From Luteimicrobium xylanilyticum (GTDB lineage: Bacteria; Actinomycetota; Actinomycetes; Actinomycetales; Cellulomonadaceae): 64,000 bases of DNA. A model generated the notes under the pieces. It was not told the DNA's origin. It was given only the letters and a program-made list of their open reading frames with translations, and ran no database searches. Positions 1-7,614 of the stretch are shown here, piece by piece. The translations under genes and the position numbers were made by a program. Where the stretch lies: assembly GCF_009429125.1 (NCBI RefSeq), contig NZ_CP045529.1:3720001-3784000 (forward strand), given 5' to 3'. Within the stretch, counting starts at the first letter, position 1, and each line of letters starts with the position of its first letter.

Positions 1-711
1 GACGATCGCCACGACCGCCCGGCCGCCGAGCCCGTGCTCCCCGACGTCCGCACCCACCGACACGACCGACTCGCCCAGCGCGATGATCACGAGCAGGCCG
101 TGACGCTCCACGAAGTGGCTCGCGGTCAGGTCGAACGGGCTGCGCCGGGCGATCGACGCCGCAACGAGGATGAGCACCACCGGGACCAGCGCGAGCGCCC
201 AGCGCGCGGCGTCGTGCCCCTCGCCGAGCAGCGCGGCGAGGAGGAACGGCACGCCGATCAGGACGTTGAGCGGCGCGACCCGGAGCAGCACGCCCGCCGT
301 CCCGGGCCCGCCGCGCGCCAGGTACAGGCCGCCGTGGAGCGCGGCCACGACCATGAACGCGAGCGCGAACGGCACGCCGCCCGGCTCGAGCGCGTCGGGG
401 AGCCCGACCGAGAGCACGAGGAAGCCCGCCATCGCGCCGATGAGGAGCAGGCGCACCGCCGCCGTGTCGGGGACCGCCTGGTTGGTGAGCCACGCGAACG
501 CGTCGTACATCCACCACACGGCCACCATGACGAGCACGACCCGCCCGATCGTCGGCCAGGCCGGGTCCTCCGCGACGACGTGCGCGACCTGGCTCACCGT
601 GAAGACGAAGACCAGGTCGAGGAGCAGCTCGAGCGTCGAGACGCGCGAGGCGGCGCGACCAGGACCGACGGCCCGGGCGACGGGGCCGGGCGACGCTCCA
701 CCGGTGCTCAC
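1..711 (-). CDS. Low temperature requirement protein A (LtrA) family membrane protein, C-terminus cut by window edge
   Basis: The first 237 residues of a polytopic membrane protein are visible and the frame is open to base 1, so the 3' part lies outside the window. Family hallmarks are the N-terminal ELLLDLVFVFTVSQ segment (about residues 28-41) and HFVERHGLLVIIALGES (about 199-215), both diagnostic of LtrA. Hydrophobic segments run throughout. The name comes from a Listeria cold-growth mutant; the biochemical role is unknown. The GTG start at 711 lies 9 bases past the stop of the HAD gene, suggesting co-transcription. A TAGCCT six bases before the GTG could also give a leaderless transcript of its own. 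Confidence 0.85.
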   Translation of the reverse strand, partial: MSTGGASPGPVARAVGPGRAASRVSTLELLLDLVFVFTVSQVAHVVAEDPAWPTIGRVVLVMVAVWWMYDAFAWLTNQAVPDTAAVRLLLIGAMAGFLVLSVGLPDALEPGGVPFALAFMVVAALHGGLYLARGGPGTAGVLLRVAPLNVLIGVPFLLAALLGEGHDAARWALALVPVVLILVAASIARRSPFDLTASHFVERHGLLVIIALGESVVSVGADVGEHGLGGRAVVAIV

Positions 712-720
712 GGGAGCAGG

Positions 721-1443
721 CTACGGGGCGCCGAGGAGCAGGTCCGTGAGCTCGCGCGGCGTGTGCACGACGGCGACCGCGCCCGCCGCCTCGAGCTCAC
801 CGGGTTCCGCGTAGCCCCAGGTCACGCCGACGGTGGCGATGCCGTGGCGGGCGGCGCCGAGGACGTCGTGCTCGCGGTCGCCGACCATGACGGTCGTTTC
901 GGGGCCGACGCCGATCCCCCGCTCGGCCAGGTGCGCGAGCGCGTGCGCCACGACCTCGGCCTTGCCCGCGCGCGTGCCCAGGTCGGTGTCCGCGCCGAAC
1001 ACACCGTCGATGCCGTGCGTGAGGTGCGCGTCGAGGCCGAAGTGCTCGGCGATCCGGCGCGCATACACCTCGGGCTTGGAGGTGGCGACGGCGAGCACGG
1101 CCCCCGCCTCCCGCAGCGCGTCCATCGCGTCCTCGATCCCCGGGAAGACCGCGTTGTCGAACATGCCGCCCGCGGTGAAGTGGCGACGGTACGTGGCCAC
1201 GAGCTCGTCCACGCGGCCGGCCGGCACCCCGCTCGCCCGGAGCATGCCCGGCAGGGGCGGGCCGACGAACCGGCGCAGGGCTGCGTCGTCGGGCACGGGC
1301 AGGCCCGCCTCGGTGAGCGCCGCGCGGAGCGAGCCGACGATGCCGGGCGCCGAGTCCGTGAGGGTGCCGTCCAGGTCGAGCAGGACGACGCCGGGCGGCA
1401 GGGCGGGCAGACGGAGCGACGACGGCGCGGCGGGTACGGTCAC
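721..1443 (-). CDS. HAD-superfamily hydrolase, phosphoglycolate phosphatase-like
   Basis: This 240-residue cytoplasmic phosphatase shows the HAD motifs in order: DLDGTLTDS (nucleophile and acid Asp, about residues 23-31), VATSKP (motif II, about 120) and VMVGDREHD (motif IV, about 185), with an alpha-helical cap between motifs I and II. That layout and length fit Gph-like phosphoglycolate phosphatases, but the substrate cannot be read from sequence. The GTG at 1443 starts seven residues before the conserved core and follows TAGCCT by seven bases, so a leaderless message is plausible. It is probably co-transcribed with the downstream LtrA gene. Confidence 0.85.
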   Translation of the reverse strand: MTVPAAPSSLRLPALPPGVVLLDLDGTLTDSAPGIVGSLRAALTEAGLPVPDDAALRRFVGPPLPGMLRASGVPAGRVDELVATYRRHFTAGGMFDNAVFPGIEDAMDALREAGAVLAVATSKPEVYARRIAEHFGLDAHLTHGIDGVFGADTDLGTRAGKAEVVAHALAHLAERGIGVGPETTVMVGDREHDVLGAARHGIATVGVTWGYAEPGELEAAGAVAVVHTPRELTDLLLGAP

Positions 1444-1487
1444 GCTCGGAAGGCTACGGGGTCGTCGGGGCTCGGGGCCGTGCGCCG

Positions 1488-1955
1488 CTAACCGGCGGAC
1501 GCGGTCGAGCCGTGGCTCCGGCGCCGCGCGGAGGCCTCGACGACCCAGAGGAGGAACGACTGGTCCTGCAGCGGGACGTCGGGCGGGACCACGAGGGAGA
1601 ACCGGTTCGTCATCACGCCGGCACGGCGGGCCTCGCCGATCTGGACGCCGCCGCGGAGCACCTGGAACGCCGTGGAGAACAGGCCCTGCTCGAGCTCGTA
1701 CCGGGCCGCCGGCGTCGCGACGTCCCACGCGTAGCTGAAGAAGGACCGCCGGGTCGCCCCGAGCTGGAACGGCGTGGGTGAGCCGACCGGGCCCGTGCCG
1801 AGGATCCCGCCGCCGGGCTGCCTGGCGTACTCCCACGTCTCGGTCCCGAGGTGGACGGTCGCGCGCTCCCGGAACGTCGCGGTGTCGAACCGGCCCACGG
1901 TCGTCCCGTCCAGCACCAGCTCCTGGTTGCCCCAGCTCCTGCCCCACGTCAGCAT
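1488..1955 (-). CDS. Conserved hypothetical protein (155 aa)
   Basis: I do not recognise this family. The protein is soluble-looking, rich in beta-type alternation, has no signal peptide or cysteines, and ends in a short basic tail. Its start is supported by a TACGCT hexamer exactly six bases before the ATG, the leaderless promoter arrangement used by many neighbours. It lies 44 bases upstream of the HAD gene on the same strand and could belong to the same unit. Codon use matches the surroundings, so it is probably real and native. Confidence 0.6.
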   Translation of the reverse strand: MLTWGRSWGNQELVLDGTTVGRFDTATFRERATVHLGTETWEYARQPGGGILGTGPVGSPTPFQLGATRRSFFSYAWDVATPAARYELEQGLFSTAFQVLRGGVQIGEARRAGVMTNRFSLVVPPDVPLQDQSFLLWVVEASARRRSHGSTASAG

Positions 1956-1975
1956 GCGGGCACGCTACCGGACGG

Positions 1976-2557
1976 TCAGGCGCGGAGGTGGTCGAGGGCG
2001 ACGTCGAGCGCGGCCTCGAGGTGCGCCGTCTCGCCCGTGGTCCGTAGCAGGAGGACGCCGCCCTGGATCCCCGCGACGAGCGCCGCGGCCGTCCGCTCGG
2101 GCGAGAGGTCGGCGCGGACCTCCCCCGCGGCCTGCATCGCCCGGATGCCGTCGGCGAGGTGCCCCTGCCAGCGACCCACGAGGGTGCGGGCGACGTCGGC
2201 GGCGCCGGGCACCCCGCCGACCTGGCCCATGAGCGCGTTGAGCGGGCACCTCGTCCCCTGGGCGCGGTACCGGGCGACGACGGCGTCCCGCCACCGCTCC
2301 CACGACGCCCACGTCGTGAGGTTCCCGAGGTAGGGCTGCTGGTCGTCGAGGACCCGGTCCGCCTCGAGCCGGACGACGGCGAGCAGCAGCTCGTCCTTCC
2401 CGTCCGGGAAGTAGTGGAAGAGCTGGCCCTTGCTGGTGCCGGTGAGGGCGCGGACGTCGTCGAGCGTGATCTCGCCGTCGTCCGTGCCACGCAGGTAGTC
2501 GGCGGCGCCCTCGACGATACGGGCGCGGGTGGCGAGGCCTTTCGCTGTCAGCGACAT
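1976..2557 (-). CDS. TetR-family transcriptional repressor
   Basis: The 193-residue protein has the TetR layout: an N-terminal helix-turn-helix (about residues 16-60, with ITLDDVRALTGTSKGQLFHYF covering the recognition helix) and an all-helical ligand and dimer domain of the type found in regulators of oxidoreductases. It is divergent from the adjacent SDR gene, and a perfect palindrome lies between them, so it probably represses both itself and the SDR. The ATG at 2557 is preceded by TACGCT with a six-base gap, indicating leaderless initiation. Confidence 0.88.
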   Translation of the reverse strand: MSLTAKGLATRARIVEGAADYLRGTDDGEITLDDVRALTGTSKGQLFHYFPDGKDELLLAVVRLEADRVLDDQQPYLGNLTTWASWERWRDAVVARYRAQGTRCPLNALMGQVGGVPGAADVARTLVGRWQGHLADGIRAMQAAGEVRADLSPERTAAALVAGIQGGVLLLRTTGETAHLEAALDVALDHLRA

Positions 2558-2577
2558 GGGTGCAGCGTAGGCAGTTC

Positions 2578-2593
2578 TGGACTTGAGAGTCCA
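2578..2593. promoter_or_regulatory. Candidate TetR operator between the TetR and SDR genes
   Basis: TGGACT-TGAG-AGTCCA is a perfect 6-bp inverted repeat with a 4-bp spacer. It sits about 20 bases upstream of the TetR start and 25 upstream of the SDR start, overlapping both likely promoters (TACGCT at 2564-2569 on the minus strand, TAGCGT at 2606-2611 on the plus strand). The geometry and position fit an autoregulatory TetR operator; binding is inferred. Confidence 0.6.
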
Positions 2594-2618
2594 TTTTGAT
2601 GCTCCTAGCGTCGCAGCC

Positions 2619-3383
2619 ATGACACAGCGACTCCAGGGCCGGACGGCCCTCGTGACAGGCTCCACCAGCAACATCGGGCGCGCGATCGCAACGGCCCTCG
2701 CGGCCGAGGGCGCGCACGTCGCCGTCTCCGGGCGCGACGAGGACCGCGGTCGTGCCGTCGTCGACGCCGTCCGCGCGGCGGGCGGCACCGCCGACTTCGT
2801 GCGCGCCGACCTCGACGGGTCGTCAGCCGCCAGCCGCGACCTCGCCGAGCGCGCGCTCGACGTACTCGGCGGGCGGGTCGACGTCCTCGTCAACAACGCC
2901 GGGATCTTCCCGCTCCACAGCACCGCCGACGCCGACGACGCCCTCGTCGACCGCGTCCTCGCCGTCAACGTCAAGGCGCCGTTCTTCCTCACCCAGGCGC
3001 TCGTGCCGTCGATGGCCGCCGCGGGCGGTGGCGTCGTCATCAACCTCGGCTCGTGGGTCGCGCGGCTCGCCCTGCCCTCGAGCCCGGTCTACTCGTCGTC
3101 GAAGGGCGCCGTCGAGACCCTGACCCGCGCCTGGTCGGCCGAGCTCGCGCCGCAGAACATCCGCGTCAACGCGATCTCCCCGGGCGTCGTCCGCGACAGC
3201 GAGCCCGACGGTCACGACACGCTCGAGGCGATCATGGCCGGCACGCCGGCCGGTGCCACCGGACGCCCCGAGGCCATCGCCGCGGCCGCCGTCTACCTCG
3301 CGTCCGACGACGCCGCGTTCGTCCACGGCACCGTGCTCGACGTCGACGGCGGCCGCACGGGCGTCGCGGTCGTCGCCGGCTGA
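2619..3383 (+). CDS. SDR family NAD(P)-dependent oxidoreductase
   Basis: This 254-residue classical short-chain dehydrogenase has TGSTSNIG (cofactor loop, residues 13-20), the NNAG motif (about 90-93), a conserved Ser and a YSSSK active-site motif (about 152-156), followed by INAISPG. The C-terminus GTVLDVDGG is typical of FabG-like enzymes. The substrate is unknown; the divergent TetR gene suggests induction by a small lipophilic compound. The ATG at 2619 was chosen over an upstream GTG because it begins directly at the Rossmann fold and sits seven bases after TAGCGT. Confidence 0.88.
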   Translation: MTQRLQGRTALVTGSTSNIGRAIATALAAEGAHVAVSGRDEDRGRAVVDAVRAAGGTADFVRADLDGSSAASRDLAERALDVLGGRVDVLVNNAGIFPLHSTADADDALVDRVLAVNVKAPFFLTQALVPSMAAAGGGVVINLGSWVARLALPSSPVYSSSKGAVETLTRAWSAELAPQNIRVNAISPGVVRDSEPDGHDTLEAIMAGTPAGATGRPEAIAAAAVYLASDDAAFVHGTVLDVDGGRTGVAVVAG

Positions 3384-3425
3384 GGCGCAGCGCCGGTCAC
3401 GGACCCTCGCTGCGGCCACGGTCTC

Positions 3426-3486
3426 GTCGAACCGACTCGGATCGTCGCCGCAGCGACCGACCAGCGACGATCTGGGTCGGTTCGAC
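3426..3486. terminator. Long hairpin between convergent genes (candidate bidirectional terminator)
   Basis: Two 23-base arms (3426-3448 and 3464-3486, 21 of 23 paired) enclose a 15-base loop. The hairpin fills most of the gap between the SDR stop and the stop of the convergent thioredoxin-NHL gene. There is no T-tract, as is common in high-GC actinomycetes. The stem is much longer than needed for termination, so it could alternatively be a dispersed palindromic repeat. Confidence 0.55.
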
Positions 3487-3487
3487 G

Positions 3488-5432
3488 TCAGCCGAGCAGC
3501 GGGAGGACGAGCTCCGCGGCACCGTCGGGCGTGATCCGGACGGGCACGCCCCAGTCCTGCTGGGCCAGGTTGCAGGCAGGGAACTCGACGGGCTCGCCGT
3601 CCGGCCCGAAGGCATCGCAGGACGCCGCCCGCGCGCTCACGTGCAGCACGCCCTCGAGCGTCTCGCCCGGGGCGGGGGTGGCGAGCGTGAGGTCGCGGTC
3701 CAGCTCGACGGCCGTGCCGTCGCCGCCGACGAGGAGGCTCGCCGGGGTCGCGCTCACCGAGAGCTGGGTCGACGGGCCGAACCGGTCGTCGAGCTTCTGC
3801 CCCGGCGCGGGCGTGAACGGCACGCGCAGGCTCAGCGCCCCCGGCGCGAGGTCGGTGACCGGGCGCTGGGTGCGGTGGGCGCCGTCGTCTACGGTGGTGC
3901 CGAGGTCGCGCAGGTCGGCCGGCAGCGCGACGCGGGTGATCCGGTGCGCGGCGGACTCGACGACCAGCACCTCGAGCCCTTCACCTGCCTCTCGCACGAA
4001 GACGCCGCTCGGCTCCGCGAGCCCCGTCACCAGGGTGGTGACCTCGCCGCCACCGGGGGCTGCGTCGTCGGGGGCGAAGCGGCGGAGCGCGCCGTCGTAG
4101 GTGTCGGCGACCAGCACCGAGCCGTCGGGCAGCGTCGCGACACCCAGCGGGTGCTGGAAGAGCGCCTGGTCGGGCGGGACCGTCGCGGTGGCCGAAGTCG
4201 AACAGCCCCTGCCCGACGGCGGTGCTCACCGTGCGTGCGGCGGCATCCACCCGGCGCAGTGCGGACGTCTCGGCGTCCGCGACCCACACCGCCCCCCGCT
4301 CGACGGCGAGCCCGGAAGGCTGCGCGAACCAGGCGTCGAGCAGCGGACCGTCCTGCAGCCCTTCGTTCATGGTCCCGGCGAACAGCTCGACCGACCCCTC
4401 CTTGCCGTCGAACGCCCACAGCGTGTGGTTGCCGGCCATCGCGACGACGAACGCCGCGAGCTCGGGCACCCACGTGACGTCCCACGGCGACGAGAGCTTC
4501 ACGTCGCGCGACGGAACCTTCGACCCCGGCACGAACGCCTCGCCCGCCAGCTCTCCGACGAGGTTGTCGGGCGCCCCCACCATGAACTGCTCGCCCGTCC
4601 CCGCGACGGTCGTGACCGTGCCGTCGTCGAGGCGCACGCCCCGCAGCACGTGGTTCGCGGTGTCCGCGACGACGACGTCGTAGCCGAGCGTCGCGCGCAG
4701 CTCGTCGGGGACGAGGCAGAGGCCGTTCGGCTCGGCGAACCGGGCGTCGTCGGGGCCGCCGTCGAGCAGGCCGCGCCGGCCCGAGCCGATCCGTCGGACC
4801 AGGGTCTCGGCGTCGGGTGCGAGCTCGGCGAGGCTGTGGTGCCCGGCGTCGGCGACGAGCAGGTTCCCGTCCGGGAGCGCGATCGCCTTGGCGGGGAAGC
4901 GCAGGGTGGAGGGCTGCGGCGTCGGCGGGACGTACGGGCCGTCGCCCTCACGCAGCGTGCCCTTGGCGCGGTGCTCCGCCACGAGCTCGGCGACGAGCGC
5001 CTCAATCGACGCCGCGTGCCCCTCGCCCGCGAGCTGCGCGACGACGTACCCCTCGGGGTCGACGACGACGAGCGTCGGCCAGGCGCGGGCCGTGTACGCC
5101 TGCCAGGTGACGAGGTCGGGGTCGTCGAGGACGGGGTGGTGCACCTCGTATCGCTCGACGGCGGCGGCGAGCGCGTCAGGATCGGCCTCGTGGACGAACT
5201 TCGGCGAGTGCACCCCCACGATCGTCAGGACGTCGCCGAACCGCTGCTCGAGGTCCCGCAGCTCGTCGAGGACGTGCAGGCAGTTGATGCAGCAGAAGGT
5301 CCAGAAGTCGAGGATCACCACGCGGCCGCGGAAGTCCTCGAGGCTCAGCGTCCTGCCGCCCGTGTTGAGCCAGCCGCGTCCCACGAGGGCAGACGCGCGG
5401 ACACGGGGCAGGCGGGCGGGTGTGGAACTCAC
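3488..5432 (-). pseudogene. Thioredoxin-like/NHL-repeat protein (NHLRC2-like), interrupted by a one-base frameshift
   Basis: Read with one correction, this is a roughly 647-residue soluble protein: an N-terminal thioredoxin-like domain with FWTFCCINC (redox CxxC at about residues 48-51), then a six-bladed NHL beta-propeller (repeats such as NGLCLV, SSPWDV, QPSGLAV, HPLGVA) and a C-terminal beta domain. Human NHLRC2 has the same order. Frame is lost near 4171-4179: removing one G of the plus-strand CGGGCGGGA restores a continuous propeller (GLFDFGHRDGPA into DQALFQHPLGV). As written, the first part ends in 483 residues and the tail is a separate frame below 4170. A sequencing error is as likely as a real mutation. 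GTG start at 5432. Confidence 0.8.
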
Positions 5433-5483
5433 GGGGACAAGTCAACCGCACGTGGCCGGCCGCGACGTCAGCCCGCGGTGACG

Positions 5484-5939
5484 TCAGCCGGCGGTGACGG
5501 TGACCCTCCCGAAGTAGCCGGGGCAGTCGGCGTCGGGACCGGCGTGGCCGGGACAGTAGTCGTACGCGCTCCCCCGCACGGCGATCACCTCGTCGCCGGG
5601 GCTCGCGTCGGCGGGGACCGTCACGGTGGTCCGAAACTCGCCGTGCGTCCCGACGTCGACCTTCCCCAGGACAGGGTCGTCGTCCGTCGAGCCGAGCCGC
5701 AGCTCGTAGTGGGAGTACCGGCGCTCGACGGCGCAGTCCGCACTCCCGCTCGACACCGTGACCGTGCCGCCCGGCGCGACCGTGGCGGGCGACACCTCGA
5801 CGGGGCCGCTGGGGATGCAGGAGGGCTCGGGGTCCGGGGCGATCGCGTCGCAGCCCGCGAGCGCCGTTCCCGCGGCGAGCAGCAGCACGACCAGCCCCGC
5901 CTGAAAGGTCGTCCGCCGCACGACACGCACCTCTGCCAT
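5484..5939 (-). CDS. Secreted lipoprotein of unknown function
   Basis: This 151-residue protein starts with basic residues and a hydrophobic stretch ending in a lipobox LAGC (Cys30), so it should be exported and lipidated on the outer face of the membrane. The mature part resembles an Ig-like beta-sandwich (VEVSPATVAPGGTVTVSSGS, then FRTTVTVPADASPGDEVIAV), with four further cysteines that could form disulfides. No enzymatic motif is visible. The gene stands alone between the NHL gene and the SnoaL-like gene, all on the minus strand. Confidence 0.75.
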   Translation of the reverse strand: MAEVRVVRRTTFQAGLVVLLLAAGTALAGCDAIAPDPEPSCIPSGPVEVSPATVAPGGTVTVSSGSADCAVERRYSHYELRLGSTDDDPVLGKVDVGTHGEFRTTVTVPADASPGDEVIAVRGSAYDYCPGHAGPDADCPGYFGRVTVTAG

Positions 5940-6010
5940 ACGCCCGGACGCTAGCGCCGATCAAGCCGTGCGCCGACCGCAGGCCGCCGTTCGATACCCA
6001 CCCGTGACCC

Positions 6011-6343
6011 TCAGGTCGGGCTGATGACGAGCCGGGCGATCCGGTCGCCGTCGAGCGTGAACGTCATGGGGCCGGTGCCGTTGTAGCCCTCGCCCGTGAC
6101 GGTCAGGACGACGACCCACTCCCCCGGGCCTGCGCCCGGCTCCGCGGACACCGGTTCGAAGTGCGACCGCTTCCCGATGTTGTCGGTCACGTTCCAGCGG
6201 GCGACTCCGTCAGGCCCGGTGAACGTCCGGCCCCAGTCGTCGAGGACGGCGTCGGGGGTGAAGGCGGCGACGAACGCGTCGCTGTCACCGGCGTTGGTGG
6301 CGTCGACGAACGCCTGGACTGCGGCAGGAAGGTTCACGGTCAT
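6011..6343 (-). CDS. SnoaL-like / nuclear transport factor 2-fold protein
   Basis: The 110-residue protein shows the SnoaL-like pattern: helix AVQAFVDATNAGDSDAFVAAFTPDAVLDDWG followed by beta strands ending FTLDGDRIARLVISP. Members are small cone-shaped proteins that bind or isomerise small hydrophobic ligands; the substrate here is unknown. The ATG at 6343 gives the standard N-terminus. It is divergent from the S41 peptidase with only 61 bases between starts. Confidence 0.8.
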   Translation of the reverse strand: MTVNLPAAVQAFVDATNAGDSDAFVAAFTPDAVLDDWGRTFTGPDGVARWNVTDNIGKRSHFEPVSAEPGAGPGEWVVVLTVTGEGYNGTGPMTFTLDGDRIARLVISPT

Positions 6344-6404
6344 GCGGCAAGTCAACTCTTCGGTGTATGGCCCGGCCACCCCGGGTCTCGGTACGGTGGC
6401 GCCC

Positions 6405-7544
6405 ATGCGCGCCGACGGGTACCTCGGACCGGACCGTAGCGGGATCGACTGGCTGATCGACCCCGACAGCCCGACGATGCGCGGGCTCGGCCCTGACCTC
6501 GCCGCCCGCACCCCCGACAGTCCCGTCGACGTGGACGCGCTGATCGAGGACGTCGCCCTCCTTCCGCGGCTGATCCGCGAACGCCACGTCTTCGTGGTGC
6601 TGGGTCGCACCGGTCCCGAGGCCGCGGACGCCGTCCTCGACGCGTGGGTCGCGCGGCTCCGCGCCGAGCGCCCGACGACGTGGGGGGAGGCGATCGGCGA
6701 CGTCGCGCTGTCCCTGCGCGAGGCTCTCGGCGACAACCACCACGGCATCATCGGGAACGCGGCGCACCGCGCCCTCCGCCCGACCCTCGGCGAGGACCCC
6801 GGCCCCGCATGGGAGTCCGCGGTCCGGGCGACGCCGTCGGGCGAGGTGGCGACGGTCCGCATCCGGACGCTCTCGGACTCCGAGGACGGTTCGCCGCAGC
6901 TCGAGGCAGGAGCCACCGACCGCAGCCCGCTCGAGCACGACCGCGTCGTCGTCGACCTGCGCGGGAACGGCGGCGGGAACGACGCCTTCATCAGCCGGTG
7001 GATCGCCGACGCCGTCGTCCACGCCCACGACGCGCCGAGCGAGCGGTGCCTGTCGGTGGGCGACAAGCCGGTCCTGGCGTGGAACGCCATCGCCCTCGAG
7101 GCGGTGCGGCACCCCGACGCGCCGCCACCGGCCTCACTGCTCCCGTACGCGCACACCCCCGCGCCGGACGACGAGCTGCGCGTCGACCTCCACACCGAGC
7201 ACGTCCCGGCCGGCGCCCGGCCGTTCAGGGGCCGGATGCTCGTGCTCGTCGACGGCGGCACGGGATCGTCGGGCGAGTCGAGCACCCTGATGCTCCGCGA
7301 CGGCCTCGGCGCCCGGGTGGTCGGCGTCCCCAGCATGGGGCTGCTGGAGTCCGCGAACGTCGCGCCGTACGTCCTCCCGCGGTCCGGGTTGACGCTCACG
7401 TTCCCGACGCAGTGGGTCGCGACGCCGGAGCCGATGGAGTTCGTCGGGATCCGGCCCGACGTCGAGCTCGACGTCCGGGCGCCGCTCGCCGAGGTCGCGG
7501 ACCGCTTCGACGAGCTCTGGGCCGCCGCCGAGCACGGGATCTGA
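6405..7544 (+). CDS. S41 family (tail-specific/C-terminal processing type) peptidase
   Basis: The 379-residue protein has the S41 core: VVVDLRGNGGGNDAFISRW (about residues 181-200), then LVDGGTGSSGESS (about 281-293), which supplies the nucleophilic Ser and oxyanion region, and a C-terminal GIRPDVELD. There is no signal peptide and no clear PDZ domain, so it resembles the cytoplasmic or tricorn-like S41 branch rather than exported CtpA. The ATG at 6405 is seven bases after TACGGT (leaderless). The open frame extends further upstream, but that part overlaps the divergent gene and lacks S41 similarity. Confidence 0.85.
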   Translation: MRADGYLGPDRSGIDWLIDPDSPTMRGLGPDLAARTPDSPVDVDALIEDVALLPRLIRERHVFVVLGRTGPEAADAVLDAWVARLRAERPTTWGEAIGDVALSLREALGDNHHGIIGNAAHRALRPTLGEDPGPAWESAVRATPSGEVATVRIRTLSDSEDGSPQLEAGATDRSPLEHDRVVVDLRGNGGGNDAFISRWIADAVVHAHDAPSERCLSVGDKPVLAWNAIALEAVRHPDAPPPASLLPYAHTPAPDDELRVDLHTEHVPAGARPFRGRMLVLVDGGTGSSGESSTLMLRDGLGARVVGVPSMGLLESANVAPYVLPRSGLTLTFPTQWVATPEPMEFVGIRPDVELDVRAPLAEVADRFDELWAAAEHGI

Positions 7545-7572
7545 GCCCGCCGAGCCGGCGGGGAGGACGTGC

Positions 7573-7600
7573 CCCCCGCGCTCCACTCGTAGCGCGGGGG
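7573..7600. terminator. Perfect 10-bp hairpin between convergent genes
   Basis: Arms CCCCCGCGCT (7573-7582) and AGCGCGGGGG (7591-7600) pair perfectly around an 8-base loop. The element lies midway between the S41 stop at 7544 and the S9 peptidase stop at 7615, which converge here. It is a textbook high-GC bidirectional terminator apart from the missing T-run. Confidence 0.75.
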
Positions 7601-7614
7601 ACCAGGCCCGAGGA

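Noticed and set aside
4101-5954. Long plus-strand open frame opposite the thioredoxin-NHL and lipoprotein genes
   Set aside because: It is antisense to recognisable proteins, is dominated by Arg/Glu/Val runs typical of GC-rich shadow frames, and shows no family motif.
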